The notes: generated from the letters alone by a model not told the origin. 64,000 nt of DNA from Hyphomicrobiaceae bacterium (GCA_947472885.1 CANJBX010000011.1:1-64000), one strand, 5' to 3'. Positions 26,011 through 36,344 are shown, counted from the first letter of the stretch. Translations and numbers: made by a program.

Positions 26011-26072
26011 TGGGGTTCAAACCCCGACATTCGCTTTACAAAAGTGCTGCTCCACCGCTGAGCTAAGCGGCT
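26011..26072 (-). pseudogene. decayed tRNA-Thr(TGT)-like sequence lacking a proper 3' end
   Basis: On the reverse strand the sequence has an acceptor-like AGCCGCT, a D arm (GCTC, loop, GAGC), an anticodon arm with loop TTTGTAA (anticodon TGT), and a T loop TTTGAAC in place of TTCGAAT. The anticodon stem has mismatches, the T stem keeps only three pairs and the 3' acceptor strand does not match the 5' strand. The 3' end faces the catabolic block, as expected when an element enters at a tRNA 3' end. Confidence 0.55.
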
Positions 26073-26164
26073 ACGGCGCGCCCGGCTCCGCGCAACACGC
26101 CTGCGCGCGATGCGACACCGCGCGCGGAGGATCTGGAAGCGGACGATTAGGGTTCCACGGTCAT

Positions 26165-26202
26165 GATTGCTTCGTCGCCGTCCCGGCTCCTCGCAATGAC
26201 GG
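26165..26202. repeat. half copy of the GCAATGACGG palindromic repeat
   Basis: The sequence starts ATTGCTTCGTCGCCG and ends CTCGCAATGACGG, matching the right arm of the complete palindrome at 54080-54163. It lies just downstream of the lexA stop. Confidence 0.75.
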
Positions 26203-26211
26203 AAACTAAAC

Positions 26212-26940
26212 TCAATACTTCCGCATCAACCCGACGAGCTTGCCCTGAATCCGCACGCGGTTCGGCGGCAGGATGCGGACTTCGTAGGCCGTGTTGGCCG
26301 GTTCGAGCGCAATCGACGCGCCCTTGCGGCGGAAACGCTTGAGGGTGGCTTCCTCGTCGTCGATCAGCGCCACCACGATATCGCCGGTGTCGGCGGTGTC
26401 GGTCTTTTTGATAAGCGCGGTATCGCCATCGAGAATGCCGGCCTCGATCATCGAGTCGCCGCGCACTTCGAGCGCGAAGTGTTCGCCGGTGCCCAGCATG
26501 CTCGGCGGCATGCTGATGGTGTCGGTGCGGGTCTGGATTGCCTCGATTGGCGTGCCCGCCGCGATACGGCCCATCATCGGAATGACGACCGGACGGTTCT
26601 GGCTGTTGCTATCGTCCTCAGATCCAGCGGAGGAGGCCGAAACCTGCCGGCGTCCAAGATTTCCTTCAATGACGCTTGGTGTGAAGCCACGCGAACGTCC
26701 GTTCGATCCAATGCCGCTGCCCATGGCGTCCGGCAGCTTGATGACCTCGATGGCGCGGGCCCGATTCGCCAACCGGCGGATGAAGCCGCGCTCTTCCAGC
26801 GCCGTGATGAGCCGGTGGATGCCGGACTTTGAACGCAGGTCCAGCGCGTCCTTCATTTCGTCGAACGAAGGCGGAACACCGCTTTCCTTGAGGCGCTCGT
26901 GGACGAAACGAAGAAGCTCGAGCTGTTTGCGCGTCAACAT
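26212..26940 (-). CDS. lexA: SOS repressor LexA
   Basis: The 242-residue protein has the N-terminal winged helix ([39 protein letters not shown]) and the C-terminal self-cleaving domain: the Ala-Gly cleavage bond in [10 protein letters not shown], the catalytic serine in [10 protein letters not shown] and lysine in EATLKRF. It represses DNA-damage genes until RecA promotes self-cleavage. An SOS box lies upstream at 27012-27026, so it is self-controlled. It is the last gene of the ppiD-trpEGDC-moaC-moeA strand run but has its own promoter region. Confidence 0.97.
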   Translation of the reverse strand: MLTRKQLELLRFVHERLKESGVPPSFDEMKDALDLRSKSGIHRLITALEERGFIRRLANRARAIEVIKLPDAMGSGIGSNGRSRGFTPSVIEGNLGRRQVSASSAGSEDDSNSQNRPVVIPMMGRIAAGTPIEAIQTRTDTISMPPSMLGTGEHFALEVRGDSMIEAGILDGDTALIKKTDTADTGDIVVALIDDEEATLKRFRRKGASIALEPANTAYEVRILPPNRVRIQGKLVGLMRKY

Positions 26941-27011
26941 CCCGGAAGTTCCTTGGGCTGGGGGTAGCGTATCCCCGCCACCCCAAACAAATCATGAACG
27001 GGACACTATCT

Positions 27012-27026
27012 GTTCGATATGTGTTC
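27012..27026. promoter_or_regulatory. LexA (SOS) box, GTTC-N7-GTTC
   Basis: The two GTTC direct repeats separated by seven bases match the alphaproteobacterial SOS operator exactly and lie 72 bases upstream of the lexA start. Confidence 0.85.
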
Positions 27027-27065
27027 CGCAACTGTTTAATATGGCGTGAAAGTTTTGAAGGTTGC

Positions 27066-28292
27066 CTACAACGGCAGCTTTACGATGCTGACAGTGCTGC
27101 CTTTGGATACCGCGGGTTCGTTTGCGGGCCTTACAATGAGGCAGTCGGAGCGCGACAGCCGCCCCATGGTCGATGAATCCTGGATCTGGAACGGGGTCGC
27201 AACGGGTAGCCCGTGTGGCCCCGATTCGCTTGGGGTGAGGGTCGCGCGGACGTAATCCGCCCGCTCGTCGTTCGCCGCCATGTCGGTCCCCAGTAACGCC
27301 TTCGCACTATCCACGGCGGTATCCGTGCGGCCTGCCAAGGCGCGCAGCAGCGGCACGGCAAACAGTAGCGCGCACACGTAGGACGACACCGGATTGCCGG
27401 GCAGGCCGAGGACGTGCATCGGCCCGAGCCGCCCGTTCATCAATGGCCGACCCGGACGCATGGCGATCTTCCAGAATGCCAGTGTCATGCCTTCCGATGA
27501 GAACGCCGACTGCACGAGGTCGTAGTCGCCAACCGATGCGCCGCCGGTCGTCACCAGCACATCGGCGTCGATCTCACGCGCGCGCCGCACGGCAGCGACG
27601 GTGTCTTCGAGCCTGTCGGCGACAATACCGAGATCGACGACATCGGCGCCTTCGGCGCGCAGCATCGCCATCAGCGCAAAGCCGTTGGAATAGACGATCT
27701 GGCCGGGGCCGGGCGTCGAGCCTGGCGGCACCAGTTCGTCGCCGGTCGCGAAGATCGCGACCTTGGGCCTGCGGTGCACCGGCGCAGCCGGATGGTTCAT
27801 AGCGGCGACCAGCGCGAGGTCGCGCGAGGTGAGGCGATGGCCCTTCGTGAACAGGACGTCGCCTTCCTTGAAGTCGAGGCCCTTGGGGCGGATGTTCTTG
27901 CCGGTGGCGATGGTGTTGCGCAGCGTGACGTTATCGCCGTCGCGGGTCGCGTGTTCCTGGATCGCCACGGCGTCCGCGCCTTGCGGCACCACGCCGCCGG
28001 TGAAGATGCGCGCGCTCTCGCCCGTCTTGATCGCGCGGTCGAACGGCTTTCCGGCGGCGACTTCGCCGATGACCTTCAACGTCGCGGGCGCTTTCGCGAG
28101 ATCGCTCGCCAGCACTGCATAGCCGTCCATGGCGGAAACCGCATCCGGCGGCTGGGTGCGGCGCGCGGCAAGATCAGATGCCAGCACACGCCCATGGGCC
28201 TCCACCAGCGGGACTTCGACGGCAGGTAACGGCGCTGCGTCCGCCAGCACGCGGGCCAGCGCATCGGCGATGCTGAGCAGCGGTGTCGCCAT
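27066..28292 (-). CDS. moeA: molybdopterin molybdotransferase MoeA
   Basis: The 408-residue protein has MoeA motifs: VSAMDGYAV, GEVAAGKPFD, IFTGGVVPQGADAV, the ATGDELVPPG segment and TTGGASVGDYD for molybdopterin binding, and LPGNPVSSYV near the end. It inserts molybdate into adenylylated molybdopterin. The start at 28292 follows the moaC stop by one base (TGAgATG), which implies coupled translation. The cofactor would serve enzymes such as the molybdenum hydroxylase at 18-20 kb. Confidence 0.96.
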   Translation of the reverse strand: MATPLLSIADALARVLADAAPLPAVEVPLVEAHGRVLASDLAARRTQPPDAVSAMDGYAVLASDLAKAPATLKVIGEVAAGKPFDRAIKTGESARIFTGGVVPQGADAVAIQEHATRDGDNVTLRNTIATGKNIRPKGLDFKEGDVLFTKGHRLTSRDLALVAAMNHPAAPVHRRPKVAIFATGDELVPPGSTPGPGQIVYSNGFALMAMLRAEGADVVDLGIVADRLEDTVAAVRRAREIDADVLVTTGGASVGDYDLVQSAFSSEGMTLAFWKIAMRPGRPLMNGRLGPMHVLGLPGNPVSSYVCALLFAVPLLRALAGRTDTAVDSAKALLGTDMAANDERADYVRATLTPSESGPHGLPVATPFQIQDSSTMGRLSRSDCLIVRPANEPAVSKGSTVSIVKLPL

Positions 28293-28293
28293 C

Positions 28294-28779
28294 TCAGGCG
28301 TCTGCCTTGAACACGCCGGATTTGCCGCCGCGTTTTTCAATCAGGCGAATGCCCTCGATCCGCATCTCGCGTTCGACCGCCTTGATCATGTCATAGATCG
28401 TCAGGCACGCGACCGAGACGGCGGTGAGTGCTTCCATTTCCACGCCGGTCTTGCCGGAAACCTTGACCGTCGCGCGGACCTTGAGGCCGGGTAGCTTTGG
28501 GTCCGGCTCGATATCGACCTCGACCTTCTGGATCGCCAGCGGATGACAGAGCGGGATGAGTTCGTGGGTGCGCTTGGCCGCCATGATGCCGGCCACACGC
28601 GCCACGCCCAGCACATCGCCCTTCTTGGCGTCGCCAGCCAATACAAGTTTGAGCGTCGACTTGCGCATCACGACGCGGCCTTCGGCGACCGCGATGCGCT
28701 CCGTCGGTTTCTTCTGCGAGACATCGACCATGCGGGCTTCGCCGCGCCGGCCGATATGGGTGAGCCGGCGGGTGGTCAT
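28294..28779 (-). CDS. moaC: cyclic pyranopterin monophosphate synthase MoaC
   Basis: The 161-residue protein contains [31 protein letters not shown] and [13 protein letters not shown], the conserved active-site segments of MoaC, which completes cyclic pyranopterin formation in molybdenum cofactor synthesis. The start at 28779 lies four bases after the trpC stop. The pairing of moaC and moeA downstream of trp genes is common in this bacterial group. Confidence 0.96.
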   Translation of the reverse strand: MTTRRLTHIGRRGEARMVDVSQKKPTERIAVAEGRVVMRKSTLKLVLAGDAKKGDVLGVARVAGIMAAKRTHELIPLCHPLAIQKVEVDIEPDPKLPGLKVRATVKVSGKTGVEMEALTAVSVACLTIYDMIKAVEREMRIEGIRLIEKRGGKSGVFKADA

Positions 28780-28783
28780 GGCG

Positions 28784-29596
28784 TTACTCCGCCGCCGCTT
28801 GCGCGCCGCGCGCGAGGAGTGCGCGGGTGGCCGCCGCAACGTCCTGCTGGCGCATCAGGCTTTCGCCGACAAGGAAAGTGGAGATGTTCACTTTCGAGAG
28901 CCGCGCCAGATCCGCCGGCGTGAAGATGCCGCTTTCGCCGACAATGATCTTGTCACGCGGAACCATCGGTGCGAGGCGCTCGCTGGCCGCCAGCGTCGTC
29001 TCGAAGGTCTTGAGGTTGCGGTTGTTGATGCCGAGGAGCCGCGACTTGAGTTTCAGCGCGCGCTTGAGTTCGTCCGCGTCGTGGACTTCGACCAGCACGT
29101 CCATGCCGAAAGACAGCGCGGCAGCTTCGAGTTCGGCGGCATCTGCGTCACTTAGCGATGCCATGATGAGCAGGATGCAATCGGCGCCCCAGGCGCGCGC
29201 TTCCGCGATCTGATAGGTGTCGAACATGAAATCCTTGCGCAGCGCGGGAAGCGATGTCGCGGCGCGTGCGGCGGTGAGAAACTCAGGCGCGCCCTGGAAC
29301 GATGGCGCATCGGTCAGCACCGAGAGACATACTGCGCCGCCCGCCTCATACGCTTTCGCCAGCGAAGGCGGATCGAAGTCGGCGCGAATGAGGCCTTTCG
29401 AGGGACTGGCTTTTTTTACCTCGGCGATCAGTGCGTAGTCGCCGCCGGCGATTTTCTTTTCAATGGCGGCGATGAACCCACGTGGCGCGGATGCAGCCTT
29501 GGCCGCAGCCTCGACGTCGCGCAGCGGACGCGCGGCCTTGGCGTCGGCGATTTCCCGGCGCTTGTAGGTCTCGATTTTGGCAAGAATGTCGCTCAT
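28784..29596 (-). CDS. trpC: indole-3-glycerol phosphate synthase TrpC
   Basis: The 270-residue TIM-barrel enzyme has [16 protein letters not shown] near the N-terminus, [32 protein letters not shown] and [12 protein letters not shown]. It closes the indole ring from carboxyphenylaminodeoxyribulose phosphate. Its ATG overlaps the trpD stop by four bases (ATGA), showing coupled translation. Confidence 0.97.
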   Translation of the reverse strand: MSDILAKIETYKRREIADAKAARPLRDVEAAAKAASAPRGFIAAIEKKIAGGDYALIAEVKKASPSKGLIRADFDPPSLAKAYEAGGAVCLSVLTDAPSFQGAPEFLTAARAATSLPALRKDFMFDTYQIAEARAWGADCILLIMASLSDADAAELEAAALSFGMDVLVEVHDADELKRALKLKSRLLGINNRNLKTFETTLAASERLAPMVPRDKIIVGESGIFTPADLARLSKVNISTFLVGESLMRQQDVAAATRALLARGAQAAAE

Positions 29597-30606
29597 GCGT
29601 GCGACACCGCGATAAGTTTTTCCAGCCGCTTGAATGCTTCGCCGTTGTCGATCGACTTCTGCGCCGTAACAACGCCCGCCTTCATGTCCGCAGCGACGCC
29701 CGCCACCACCAGCGCGGCGGCGGCATTCATCACGGCAACATCGCGGAACGGGTTTTTAGTGCCTTGCAGCACCATCCGCAGCGCCTTGGCGTTGAGGTCG
29801 GCATCGCCGCCCTTGAGCGCATCCGGCGCGACGCGCGGAAGGCCAACTTCCTCCGGGGTGATCTCGAAGGTCTTGACCGCGCCATTCTCCAGCGCGGCGA
29901 TGAAGGTCGAACCGGAAGTCGTGATTTCGTCGAGCCCATCGGCGCCATGCACGACATAGGCGCGTTCGGCGCCAAGGTTCTTCAGCACCTGCGCTAGCGG
30001 TTCGACCCATTGCCGCGAGAACACGCCGACCATCTGGCGCTTCACGCCGGCCGGATTGGACAGCGGTCCGAGGAGATTGAAGATCGTGCGGGTGCCGAGT
30101 TCGACGCGCGTCGGGCCGACGTGCTTCATCGCCGGGTGATGCGCTGGCGCGAACATGAAACCGATGCCAGCCTGATTGATGCAACGCGAAATCTCGTCGG
30201 GTGTGAGATCGATCTTGACCCCAAGCGCGCCGAGAACGTCGGCTGCGCCCGAGCGTGACGACAGCGCGCGGTTGCCGTGTTTGGCGACCGGGACGCCGGC
30301 GCCAGCGACGATGAACGCCGCGCAGGTCGAGATATTGTAGGAACCCGAAGCGTCGCCGCCGGTGCCGACCACATCGACGGCATCGGCGGGCGCCTTCACG
30401 GTCAGCATCTTGGAGCGCATCGCGGTGACGGCGCCGGTGATTTCATCGACGGTTTCGCCGCGCACGCGCAGCGCCATCAGCAATCCGCCCATCTGCGAGG
30501 GCGTGGCTTCGCCCGACATCATGCTGTCGAACGCATCCGACGCCTGTTGCCGCGATAATTCCGCGCCGGAGGCAACCTGAGCGATGAGCGCCTTGAGTTC
30601 GGCCAT
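29593..30606 (-). CDS. trpD: anthranilate phosphoribosyltransferase TrpD
   Basis: The 337-residue enzyme has the PRPP-binding [36 protein letters not shown] and the [12 protein letters not shown] segment. It transfers phosphoribose to anthranilate. It lies between trpG and trpC on the same strand and shares the ATGA overlap with trpC. Confidence 0.97.
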   Translation of the reverse strand: MAELKALIAQVASGAELSRQQASDAFDSMMSGEATPSQMGGLLMALRVRGETVDEITGAVTAMRSKMLTVKAPADAVDVVGTGGDASGSYNISTCAAFIVAGAGVPVAKHGNRALSSRSGAADVLGALGVKIDLTPDEISRCINQAGIGFMFAPAHHPAMKHVGPTRVELGTRTIFNLLGPLSNPAGVKRQMVGVFSRQWVEPLAQVLKNLGAERAYVVHGADGLDEITTSGSTFIAALENGAVKTFEITPEEVGLPRVAPDALKGGDADLNAKALRMVLQGTKNPFRDVAVMNAAAALVVAGVAADMKAGVVTAQKSIDNGEAFKRLEKLIAVSHA

Positions 30607-30620
30607 ACGTTCCCCCAGCC

Positions 30621-31250
30621 CTAAACCGTTGCCGCTGTTTTTTGCCGGTGTGTGAAGCTACGTCCGGTCGCGGCATTCCATTGCGCGGCGATGTCGAGAA
30701 AATTCTTCAGCATCAGGTGCCCGTGCTCGGACGCGATGCTTTCAGGATGAAACTGCACGCCATGCACCGGCAGGCTCTTGTGTGCCGCCCCCATGATGAG
30801 CCTGTCGCCGGTTTCGGCGGTGACCGCCAGTGTGTCGGGCAGGGTGGCGCGATCGACGATCAGTGAGTGATAGCGTGTCGCCTTGAACGGGCCGTTGATG
30901 CCGCGGAACACGCTTTGACCGGCGTGCGTGATGTCCGCGAGTTTGCCGTGGACCGGCACCGGCGCGCGCACGATCTTGCCACCGAATGCCTGGCCGATGG
31001 CCTGATGGCCGAGACAGACGCCGAGCATCGGAACCGTGGACGATGCCGTGGCAATGAGGTCGAGGCAGATGCCGGCTTCGTTCGGCGTGCAGGGCCCGGG
31101 CGACAGTACAATAGCTTCCGGCTCAAGCGCCATGATTTCGGTGACGCTGATCTTGTTGTTGCGATGGACAACGACGTCCGCCCCCAGTCCACCGAGGTAG
31201 TGGACGAGGTTGAAGGTGAAACTGTCGTAGTTGTCGATCAACAGGATCAT
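30621..31250 (-). CDS. trpG: anthranilate synthase glutamine amidotransferase subunit TrpG
   Basis: The 209-residue amidotransferase has [26 protein letters not shown], the catalytic cysteine in [15 protein letters not shown], and the His-Glu pair in [15 protein letters not shown]. It supplies ammonia to TrpE. Here it is separate from trpE, unlike the TrpEG fusion known in some rhizobia. The gap to trpE is 108 bases. Confidence 0.97.
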   Translation of the reverse strand: MILLIDNYDSFTFNLVHYLGGLGADVVVHRNNKISVTEIMALEPEAIVLSPGPCTPNEAGICLDLIATASSTVPMLGVCLGHQAIGQAFGGKIVRAPVPVHGKLADITHAGQSVFRGINGPFKATRYHSLIVDRATLPDTLAVTAETGDRLIMGAAHKSLPVHGVQFHPESIASEHGHLMLKNFLDIAAQWNAATGRSFTHRQKTAATV

Positions 31251-31358
31251 GTGGGGTCTTTAAGGCGCAACGGAGGGGTTAGGCAAGGGCGGGTCGCCTG
31301 CGGCAAGTCTTTACAGACTATCGCCAATTTAGCTTTGCCGCCATGGCAGTTGCGTCCT

Positions 31359-32873
31359 TCATTGGCCGCGTCCCGCGGCGCTGGCGAACCGGCGCGCTTC
31401 CTCGGCGGCGCGAAACAGCGCCTTGGCCTTGTTGATGCATTCCTGCTGCTCGGAGGCCGGATCGCTGTCGGCAACAATGCCGGCGCCGGCCTGCACATAC
31501 ATCTTGCCGTCCTTCACCAGCGCCGTGCGCAGTACGATACAGCTGTCCATTTCGCCCGCTGCCGAAAAGTAGCCAACGCAGCCCGCGTAGATGCCGCGCT
31601 TTTCCTTCTCGAGTTCGTCGATGATCTCCATCGCGCGCACCTTCGGCGCGCCGGACGTCGTGCCGGCGGGAAAGCCCGCGGCCAGCGCATCGAGCGCGTC
31701 GTATTTCGGATCGAGCTTGCCCTCGACGTTGGAGACGATGTGCATGACCTGGCTGAAGCGTTCGATGAAGAACTGGTCGGTGACTTTCACGGTGCCGATG
31801 GCCGCGACGCGGCCGACATCGTTGCGTCCGAGATCGAGCAGCATGAGATGTTCCGCGCGCTCTTTCGGATCGGCGAGCAATTCTTCTTCCAGCGCCTTGT
31901 CTTCATGCGGTGTCGCGCCGCGCGGACGCGTACCGGCGAGCGGGCGGATGGTGACGACGTCTTCGCGCGCACGCACCAGAATTTCCGGGCTGGAGCCCGC
32001 AATGGCAAACTGCCCGTAGTCGAGGAAAAACAGGAACGGCGCAGGGTTCACGCGGCGCAGCGCGCGATAAAGCGCGAACGGCGGCAGAGTGAACGGCGTC
32101 TCGAACCGTTGCGCCAGCACGACCTGGAACACGTCGCCGGCGGCGATGTATTCCTTGCCCTTGAGCACCATGGCGCGGAATTCCTCCGGCGTGGTGTTCG
32201 ACACCGGCAGGGTCTGCGGCAGCGCATCGGGCTGCGCGGCAGATTCTTTCGTTAGCGGACGGTCGAGCGCATCGACAATTGCAGTCAGCCGTTCGACCGC
32301 GCGCGCCATCGCGACTTCGGCGCTGACGGATTTCGACGGCCACACCGGCGTGACGACGGTGATCGTGTCCTTCACCGCATCGAACACGATGACGATGGTC
32401 GGCCGCACCAGAATAGCGTCGGGAATGCCAATCGGGTCCGGGTTCGGCGCGGGCAATTCTTCCATCAGCCGGACCATGTCGTAACCGAGATAGCCGAATA
32501 CGCCCGCCGCCATCGGCGGCAGTTCTTCCGGCAGGCCGATTTTGCTTTCGGCGATCAGGCTGCGCAGCGCCGTCAGCGGTGCTTCCGTACACGGTGCAAA
32601 ACCCTTGCCGCTCGCCGGCGCGCGGTCGATTTCGGCGCGCATGTCTTGCGTGCGCCACACCACATCGGGATCGAGTCCGATGATTGAATAGCGCCCGCGC
32701 ACGGCGCCGCCCTCGACGGACTCCAGCAGGAAACTCATCGGGCGTCCGCCCGCGACTTTCATGAATGCCGAGACGGGCGTTTCGAGGTCGGCGACGAGCG
32801 CCGTCCAGACGACCTGGGGCGCGCCTTCCGCATAGACCTTCGCGAATGCGCCGGCGGCCGGTTCGATCTGCAT
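31359..32873 (-). CDS. trpE: anthranilate synthase component I TrpE
   Basis: The 504-residue chorismate-binding enzyme has RYSIIGLDPD near the N-terminus, ERFETPFTLPPFALYRALRRVNPAPFLFFLD, SSPEILVRAREDVVTIRPLAGTRPRG, LDLGRNDVGRVA and PAGTTSGAPKVRAMEIIDELE. It makes anthranilate from chorismate with TrpG. The start MQIEPAAG lies seven bases after the upstream ppiD-like stop; a start 11 codons earlier would overlap that gene. I saw no clear tryptophan leader peptide. Confidence 0.97.
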   Translation of the reverse strand: MQIEPAAGAFAKVYAEGAPQVVWTALVADLETPVSAFMKVAGGRPMSFLLESVEGGAVRGRYSIIGLDPDVVWRTQDMRAEIDRAPASGKGFAPCTEAPLTALRSLIAESKIGLPEELPPMAAGVFGYLGYDMVRLMEELPAPNPDPIGIPDAILVRPTIVIVFDAVKDTITVVTPVWPSKSVSAEVAMARAVERLTAIVDALDRPLTKESAAQPDALPQTLPVSNTTPEEFRAMVLKGKEYIAAGDVFQVVLAQRFETPFTLPPFALYRALRRVNPAPFLFFLDYGQFAIAGSSPEILVRAREDVVTIRPLAGTRPRGATPHEDKALEEELLADPKERAEHLMLLDLGRNDVGRVAAIGTVKVTDQFFIERFSQVMHIVSNVEGKLDPKYDALDALAAGFPAGTTSGAPKVRAMEIIDELEKEKRGIYAGCVGYFSAAGEMDSCIVLRTALVKDGKMYVQAGAGIVADSDPASEQQECINKAKALFRAAEEARRFASAAGRGQ

Positions 32874-32880
32874 GACAGCG

Positions 32881-34797
32881 TCAGTTTCCGGTGTTGCCGC
32901 CGCCACCGCTCGCGTTGAGCGCCTGGGTCAGCGCGGTGCGGTTGATGGTGGTGCCAAGGTCTGACTGGATACGTGCGACGTATTGCGTGAGCAATTCATC
33001 GGCGATGGCGTTCTTGAGCGTGTCATTGACCTGTTTGGCTTCGGGCGACGCGGCATCGAATGCCGGCGTTGTAATGTCAGTGACGCGGAACACGACGCGC
33101 TCAACCGGATCCTTGGCTTCGCTTGAACCCGCAGCATCCTTCGCAAGCTTGAAGACTTCCATGACGGCAAACTGCGGCAGCGGCTCGGTGCTGTTGCGCT
33201 TGAGGCCCGTTACGGTTTCGACCTTGAGCTTGTCGGCTTCCGCAAGCGCGGCCAGCGTCGCGCCACCCTTGAGCTTCTCGACCATTTCGGCGGCCTTGAC
33301 CTTCAGGCGCGTGACGACTTCGTCGTCGCGCCAGCTTTTCTCGACACGGTCGCGGACTTCTTCCAGCGTGCGGTCGCGCGGCGCAGTGATGGCGGCCACT
33401 TCGTACCAGGCGTAGCCGCCGGTGATCTGTACCGGATCGCTTTCAACGCCGACAGCGGTCGAAAATGCATTGGAAAGAACATCGACGCCTGCGGGCATGT
33501 TCGCGGGATTGCCATCCGGCGCGCGGCCCGAACGATCGACGGCATCGACGACGCGTGCCGCGATTCCGGTCTTCTGCGCCACTTCATCGAGCTTGGCACC
33601 GCCCGCAAGTTCGTCCTCGATCTTGTCACGGAGGGTTGCGACTTGCTGCTTGGCGCGTTCGTTGGCCAGCGTAGTCTTGATGTCGGCGGCCACTTCTTCG
33701 TAGGTGCTGGTGTGTTCGGCTTCGATCTTGTTGACGCGCAGCAGCGCAATGCCGAAACGGCCCACGACAGGTCCGCTGACTTCGCCGGCCTTGAGCGCGA
33801 AGGCTGCATCCGCGATGGCCTTGTCGGCGATGGCCGACCTGGCAATGACACCAAGGTTGATGTCGGTCAGTTTCAGGCCGCGTTCGCTGGCAATCAGTTC
33901 AAACCAGGTGCCGGCGGCGACCTTGGCCGCAGCCACCTTGGCTTCTTCCTCGTTCGGGAAAACGATCTGGGCGATTTCACGCTTCTCGGGCGTCGAATAT
34001 TGTGCCTTGCGGGTTTCGTAGATCGCCTTGGCGTCGTCGTCCGATATCTGGATCGACTTGGCGATTTCATCAGCCGACAGCATCAGGATCGTCAGCTTGC
34101 GATATTCTGGCGCGCGGAACGTGACCTTGCGGTCGTTGAAATACTTTTCGAGCGCTTCCGCAGCCGGGGCGGGGATTTCACCTGCCACGGCGCGCGTCAC
34201 CGTCACGTAATCGACGTTGCGCTGTTCGTTCTGGTAGCGATTGACGGTCTCGGTTTCCGCAGCCGACACAGCGGCGCCGCTGGTGATCGCGCCTGCGAGC
34301 TGGCGGCGCAGCGAAACCTTGCGCTGTTCGGCGACGTAGCGCTGTTCGGTGTAGCCGGCCTGACGGATCACCTGTTCAAAGCGCGTCTGATCGAACCCGC
34401 CGGAGAGCCCGCGGAACGACGGGTCCTGCATGATGCGCTTGCTGATGTCGTCGTTGGCGACGCCGAGCTTGAGCTTGCGCGTCTGCTCGTCGAGCGCTGC
34501 TTCCGCCACCAGCTGTCCGAGCAACTGCTGGTCGAAGCCGAAGGCCCGCGCCTGTGCGGGCGTCACCGGACGGCCGACCTGACGGCTCAGCTGCTGGAGG
34601 CGGTCGTTGTAGATCTGCCGGAACTGTTCGCCGGAGATTTCGGTCGAGCCGACGGTCGCAACCGTCTGGCGGCTGCCGCCGCGGAAAATGTCCCCGATGC
34701 CCCAGATGACAAAGCTGATGACCAGAAAGCCGACGACGACGGCCATGATGGCTTTGCCGACGAAGCCCGAAGAAGCCTTGCGCATACCGCGAAGCAT
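32881..34797 (-). CDS. membrane-anchored periplasmic peptidyl-prolyl isomerase, PpiD/SurA-N type
   Basis: The 638-residue protein starts MLRGMRKASSGF and has one N-terminal membrane anchor (AIMAVVVGFLVISFVIWG, residues about 16-33), a SurA/PpiD chaperone domain (residues about 45-240), and a parvulin-like domain around residues 265-400 with EKREIAQIVFPNEEEA and VSGPVVGRFGIALLRV. It is thought to help fold exported proteins at the inner membrane. Long coiled-helix stretches follow. It heads the strand run with trpE, an arrangement typical of the order. Confidence 0.93.
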   Translation of the reverse strand: MLRGMRKASSGFVGKAIMAVVVGFLVISFVIWGIGDIFRGGSRQTVATVGSTEISGEQFRQIYNDRLQQLSRQVGRPVTPAQARAFGFDQQLLGQLVAEAALDEQTRKLKLGVANDDISKRIMQDPSFRGLSGGFDQTRFEQVIRQAGYTEQRYVAEQRKVSLRRQLAGAITSGAAVSAAETETVNRYQNEQRNVDYVTVTRAVAGEIPAPAAEALEKYFNDRKVTFRAPEYRKLTILMLSADEIAKSIQISDDDAKAIYETRKAQYSTPEKREIAQIVFPNEEEAKVAAAKVAAGTWFELIASERGLKLTDINLGVIARSAIADKAIADAAFALKAGEVSGPVVGRFGIALLRVNKIEAEHTSTYEEVAADIKTTLANERAKQQVATLRDKIEDELAGGAKLDEVAQKTGIAARVVDAVDRSGRAPDGNPANMPAGVDVLSNAFSTAVGVESDPVQITGGYAWYEVAAITAPRDRTLEEVRDRVEKSWRDDEVVTRLKVKAAEMVEKLKGGATLAALAEADKLKVETVTGLKRNSTEPLPQFAVMEVFKLAKDAAGSSEAKDPVERVVFRVTDITTPAFDAASPEAKQVNDTLKNAIADELLTQYVARIQSDLGTTINRTALTQALNASGGGGNTGN

Positions 34798-35011
34798 GAA
34801 TGACCAACCCGTTGATATATTTTTGGAAACGGCGCGTTTGCCGGGTCCGTAAGGGCGCGCATCATAGGGATGGAGCGCCTGCGCCGCAACTCGCGGCCGG
34901 TAGGGCGGCAAGTCGCACCGCAGACTGGGCTAAGGACAACCGGGATATGGCCCCTACCGTTGACGCCCGGCCTTTGCTAACGCGTCAGGCCACAACACGG
35001 GATGGGCGACA

Positions 35012-35767
35012 ATGGCGACGACACGGCAGCCGCTGGTGGCAGGCAACTGGAAGATGAACGGTTTCGCGGTTTCGGTGAGCGAGCTTGCGGGGATCATCGA
35101 GGGCGCAGCATCGCTCAACGGCAAGGCCGGGATGATGGTGTGCCCGCCGGCAACGCTGGTGGCGGCGTTTGCCGGGCGCGCCAAGGGCACGGTGCTGGCC
35201 ATCGGCGGGCAGGATTGTCACGCCAAGGAAAATGGCGCGTTCACGGGCGATATTTCGGCCGAGATGCTGCGCGATGCCGGGGCGAGTGCTGTCATCGTCG
35301 GTCATTCCGAGCGCCGCCAGTATCACGCAGAAACCGACGCCGACGTATCCGCCAAGGCGCAGGCGGCGTGGCGGGCCGGGCTGATGGCGATTGTCTGCGT
35401 CGGCGAGACCAGGGACGAGCGCGTCAGCGGCAAGGCGCTCGACGTGGTGGGCACGCAGCTCGCAGGCTCGCTGCCGGATGGCTGCACCACCGCCAACCTG
35501 GTGGTCGCCTATGAGCCGGTGTGGGCCATCGGCACCGGCCTGACGCCGACGGCCCAGGATGTGGCCGAAATGCACAATTTCATCCGTCAGCAGTTGGTGG
35601 CGCGTTTTCCGGCGGCCGGCGAGGGTGTCCGTATCCTCTATGGCGGCTCGGTGAAGCCCGCCAATGCCAAGGAACTGATGGGAGTTCCCAACGTGGACGG
35701 CGCGCTGGTCGGCGGTGCCAGCCTGAAAGCCGCAGATTTCATGGGAATTGCGGGCGTTTACCGCTAA
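35012..35767 (+). CDS. tpiA: triosephosphate isomerase
   Basis: The 251-residue enzyme has GNWKMNG with the catalytic lysine near residue 13, VGHSERRQ with the catalytic histidine, [11 protein letters not shown] with the catalytic glutamate, and [12 protein letters not shown] for phosphate binding. It interconverts dihydroxyacetone phosphate and glyceraldehyde 3-phosphate. It is divergent from the ppiD-like gene and followed by a perfect hairpin at 35781-35800 and then secG. Confidence 0.97.
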   Translation: MATTRQPLVAGNWKMNGFAVSVSELAGIIEGAASLNGKAGMMVCPPATLVAAFAGRAKGTVLAIGGQDCHAKENGAFTGDISAEMLRDAGASAVIVGHSERRQYHAETDADVSAKAQAAWRAGLMAIVCVGETRDERVSGKALDVVGTQLAGSLPDGCTTANLVVAYEPVWAIGTGLTPTAQDVAEMHNFIRQQLVARFPAAGEGVRILYGGSVKPANAKELMGVPNVDGALVGGASLKAADFMGIAGVYR

Positions 35768-35780
35768 ACCGCTGCTGTGA

Positions 35781-35800
35781 CCCTTTGGGCACCCAAAGGG
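35781..35800 (+). terminator. hairpin after tpiA (9-bp perfect stem)
   Basis: CCCTTTGGG and CCCAAAGGG face each other around CA, 13 bases after the tpiA stop. No T-run follows, so it may be a processing or stability hairpin or a weak terminator. Confidence 0.45.
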
Positions 35801-35933
35801 CTATACCTCCGGTGGCAATACCGGGCGGGATCGTGTAGACACCGCCCCGAATTCCTATATGTCGCCTGTACGCCGGAATGGCCGCGCAGGCTGTTGCCAA
35901 ACAGGCTGTTGTTTTGTCGATGGAAAAGTCCTG

Positions 35934-36344
35934 ATGCAGACCGTCCTAATCATGATCCACCTGATGGTGGTCATTGCCCTGATCGGCTTCGTGCTGTTGC
36001 AGCGTTCCGAAGGCGGCGGACTTGGCTCCGGCGGATCGAGTGGCGGCGCAGGCTTCCTGTCCAGCCGCGGCACCGCCAACGTGCTGACGCGCACCACGGC
36101 ATTTCTTGCGCTCGCGTTCTTTGCCAGCAGCCTGATCCTGTCGGCCATCGCCGGCATGGACCGCAAGCCGGCGTCGATCCTCAAGGGCGCATCGGGCACC
36201 TCCGCTCCCATTTCGGGCGGGCAGACGCCGGAAGCGCCGCTGTCAGGCGGTGGCGGATTGCTCGATACGCTGCGTGGCGGCGCACCCGCACAACCGCCGG
36301 CCAGCCCGGCGCCGTCGGGTCCGCAGGTTCCGCAATCTCGCTAG
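35934..36344 (+). CDS. secG: preprotein translocase subunit SecG
   Basis: The 136-residue protein has the two membrane segments of SecG (residues about 5-22 and 55-73) with LLQRSEGGGLGSGGSSGG and the conserved RTTAFLA between them, then a Pro/Ala/Gly-rich cytoplasmic tail common in this group. It assists SecYE-driven export. The order tpiA-secG-pyrG is conserved in the order. Confidence 0.95.
   Translation: MQTVLIMIHLMVVIALIGFVLLQRSEGGGLGSGGSSGGAGFLSSRGTANVLTRTTAFLALAFFASSLILSAIAGMDRKPASILKGASGTSAPISGGQTPEAPLSGGGGLLDTLRGGAPAQPPASPAPSGPQVPQSR

Larger units (their letters stand above)
25632..26211. other. boundary region between catabolic block and core chromosome
   Basis: This 580-base gap holds three things: the right palindrome (25705-25734), a decayed tRNA-Thr-like sequence (26011-26072) and a half copy of the GCAATGACGG repeat (26165-26202). 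No protein gene is recognisable. Confidence 0.6.

Noticed and set aside
31251-31358. Tryptophan attenuator between trpE and trpG
   Set aside because: No leader peptide with tandem Trp codons and no terminator hairpin with a T-run was found.
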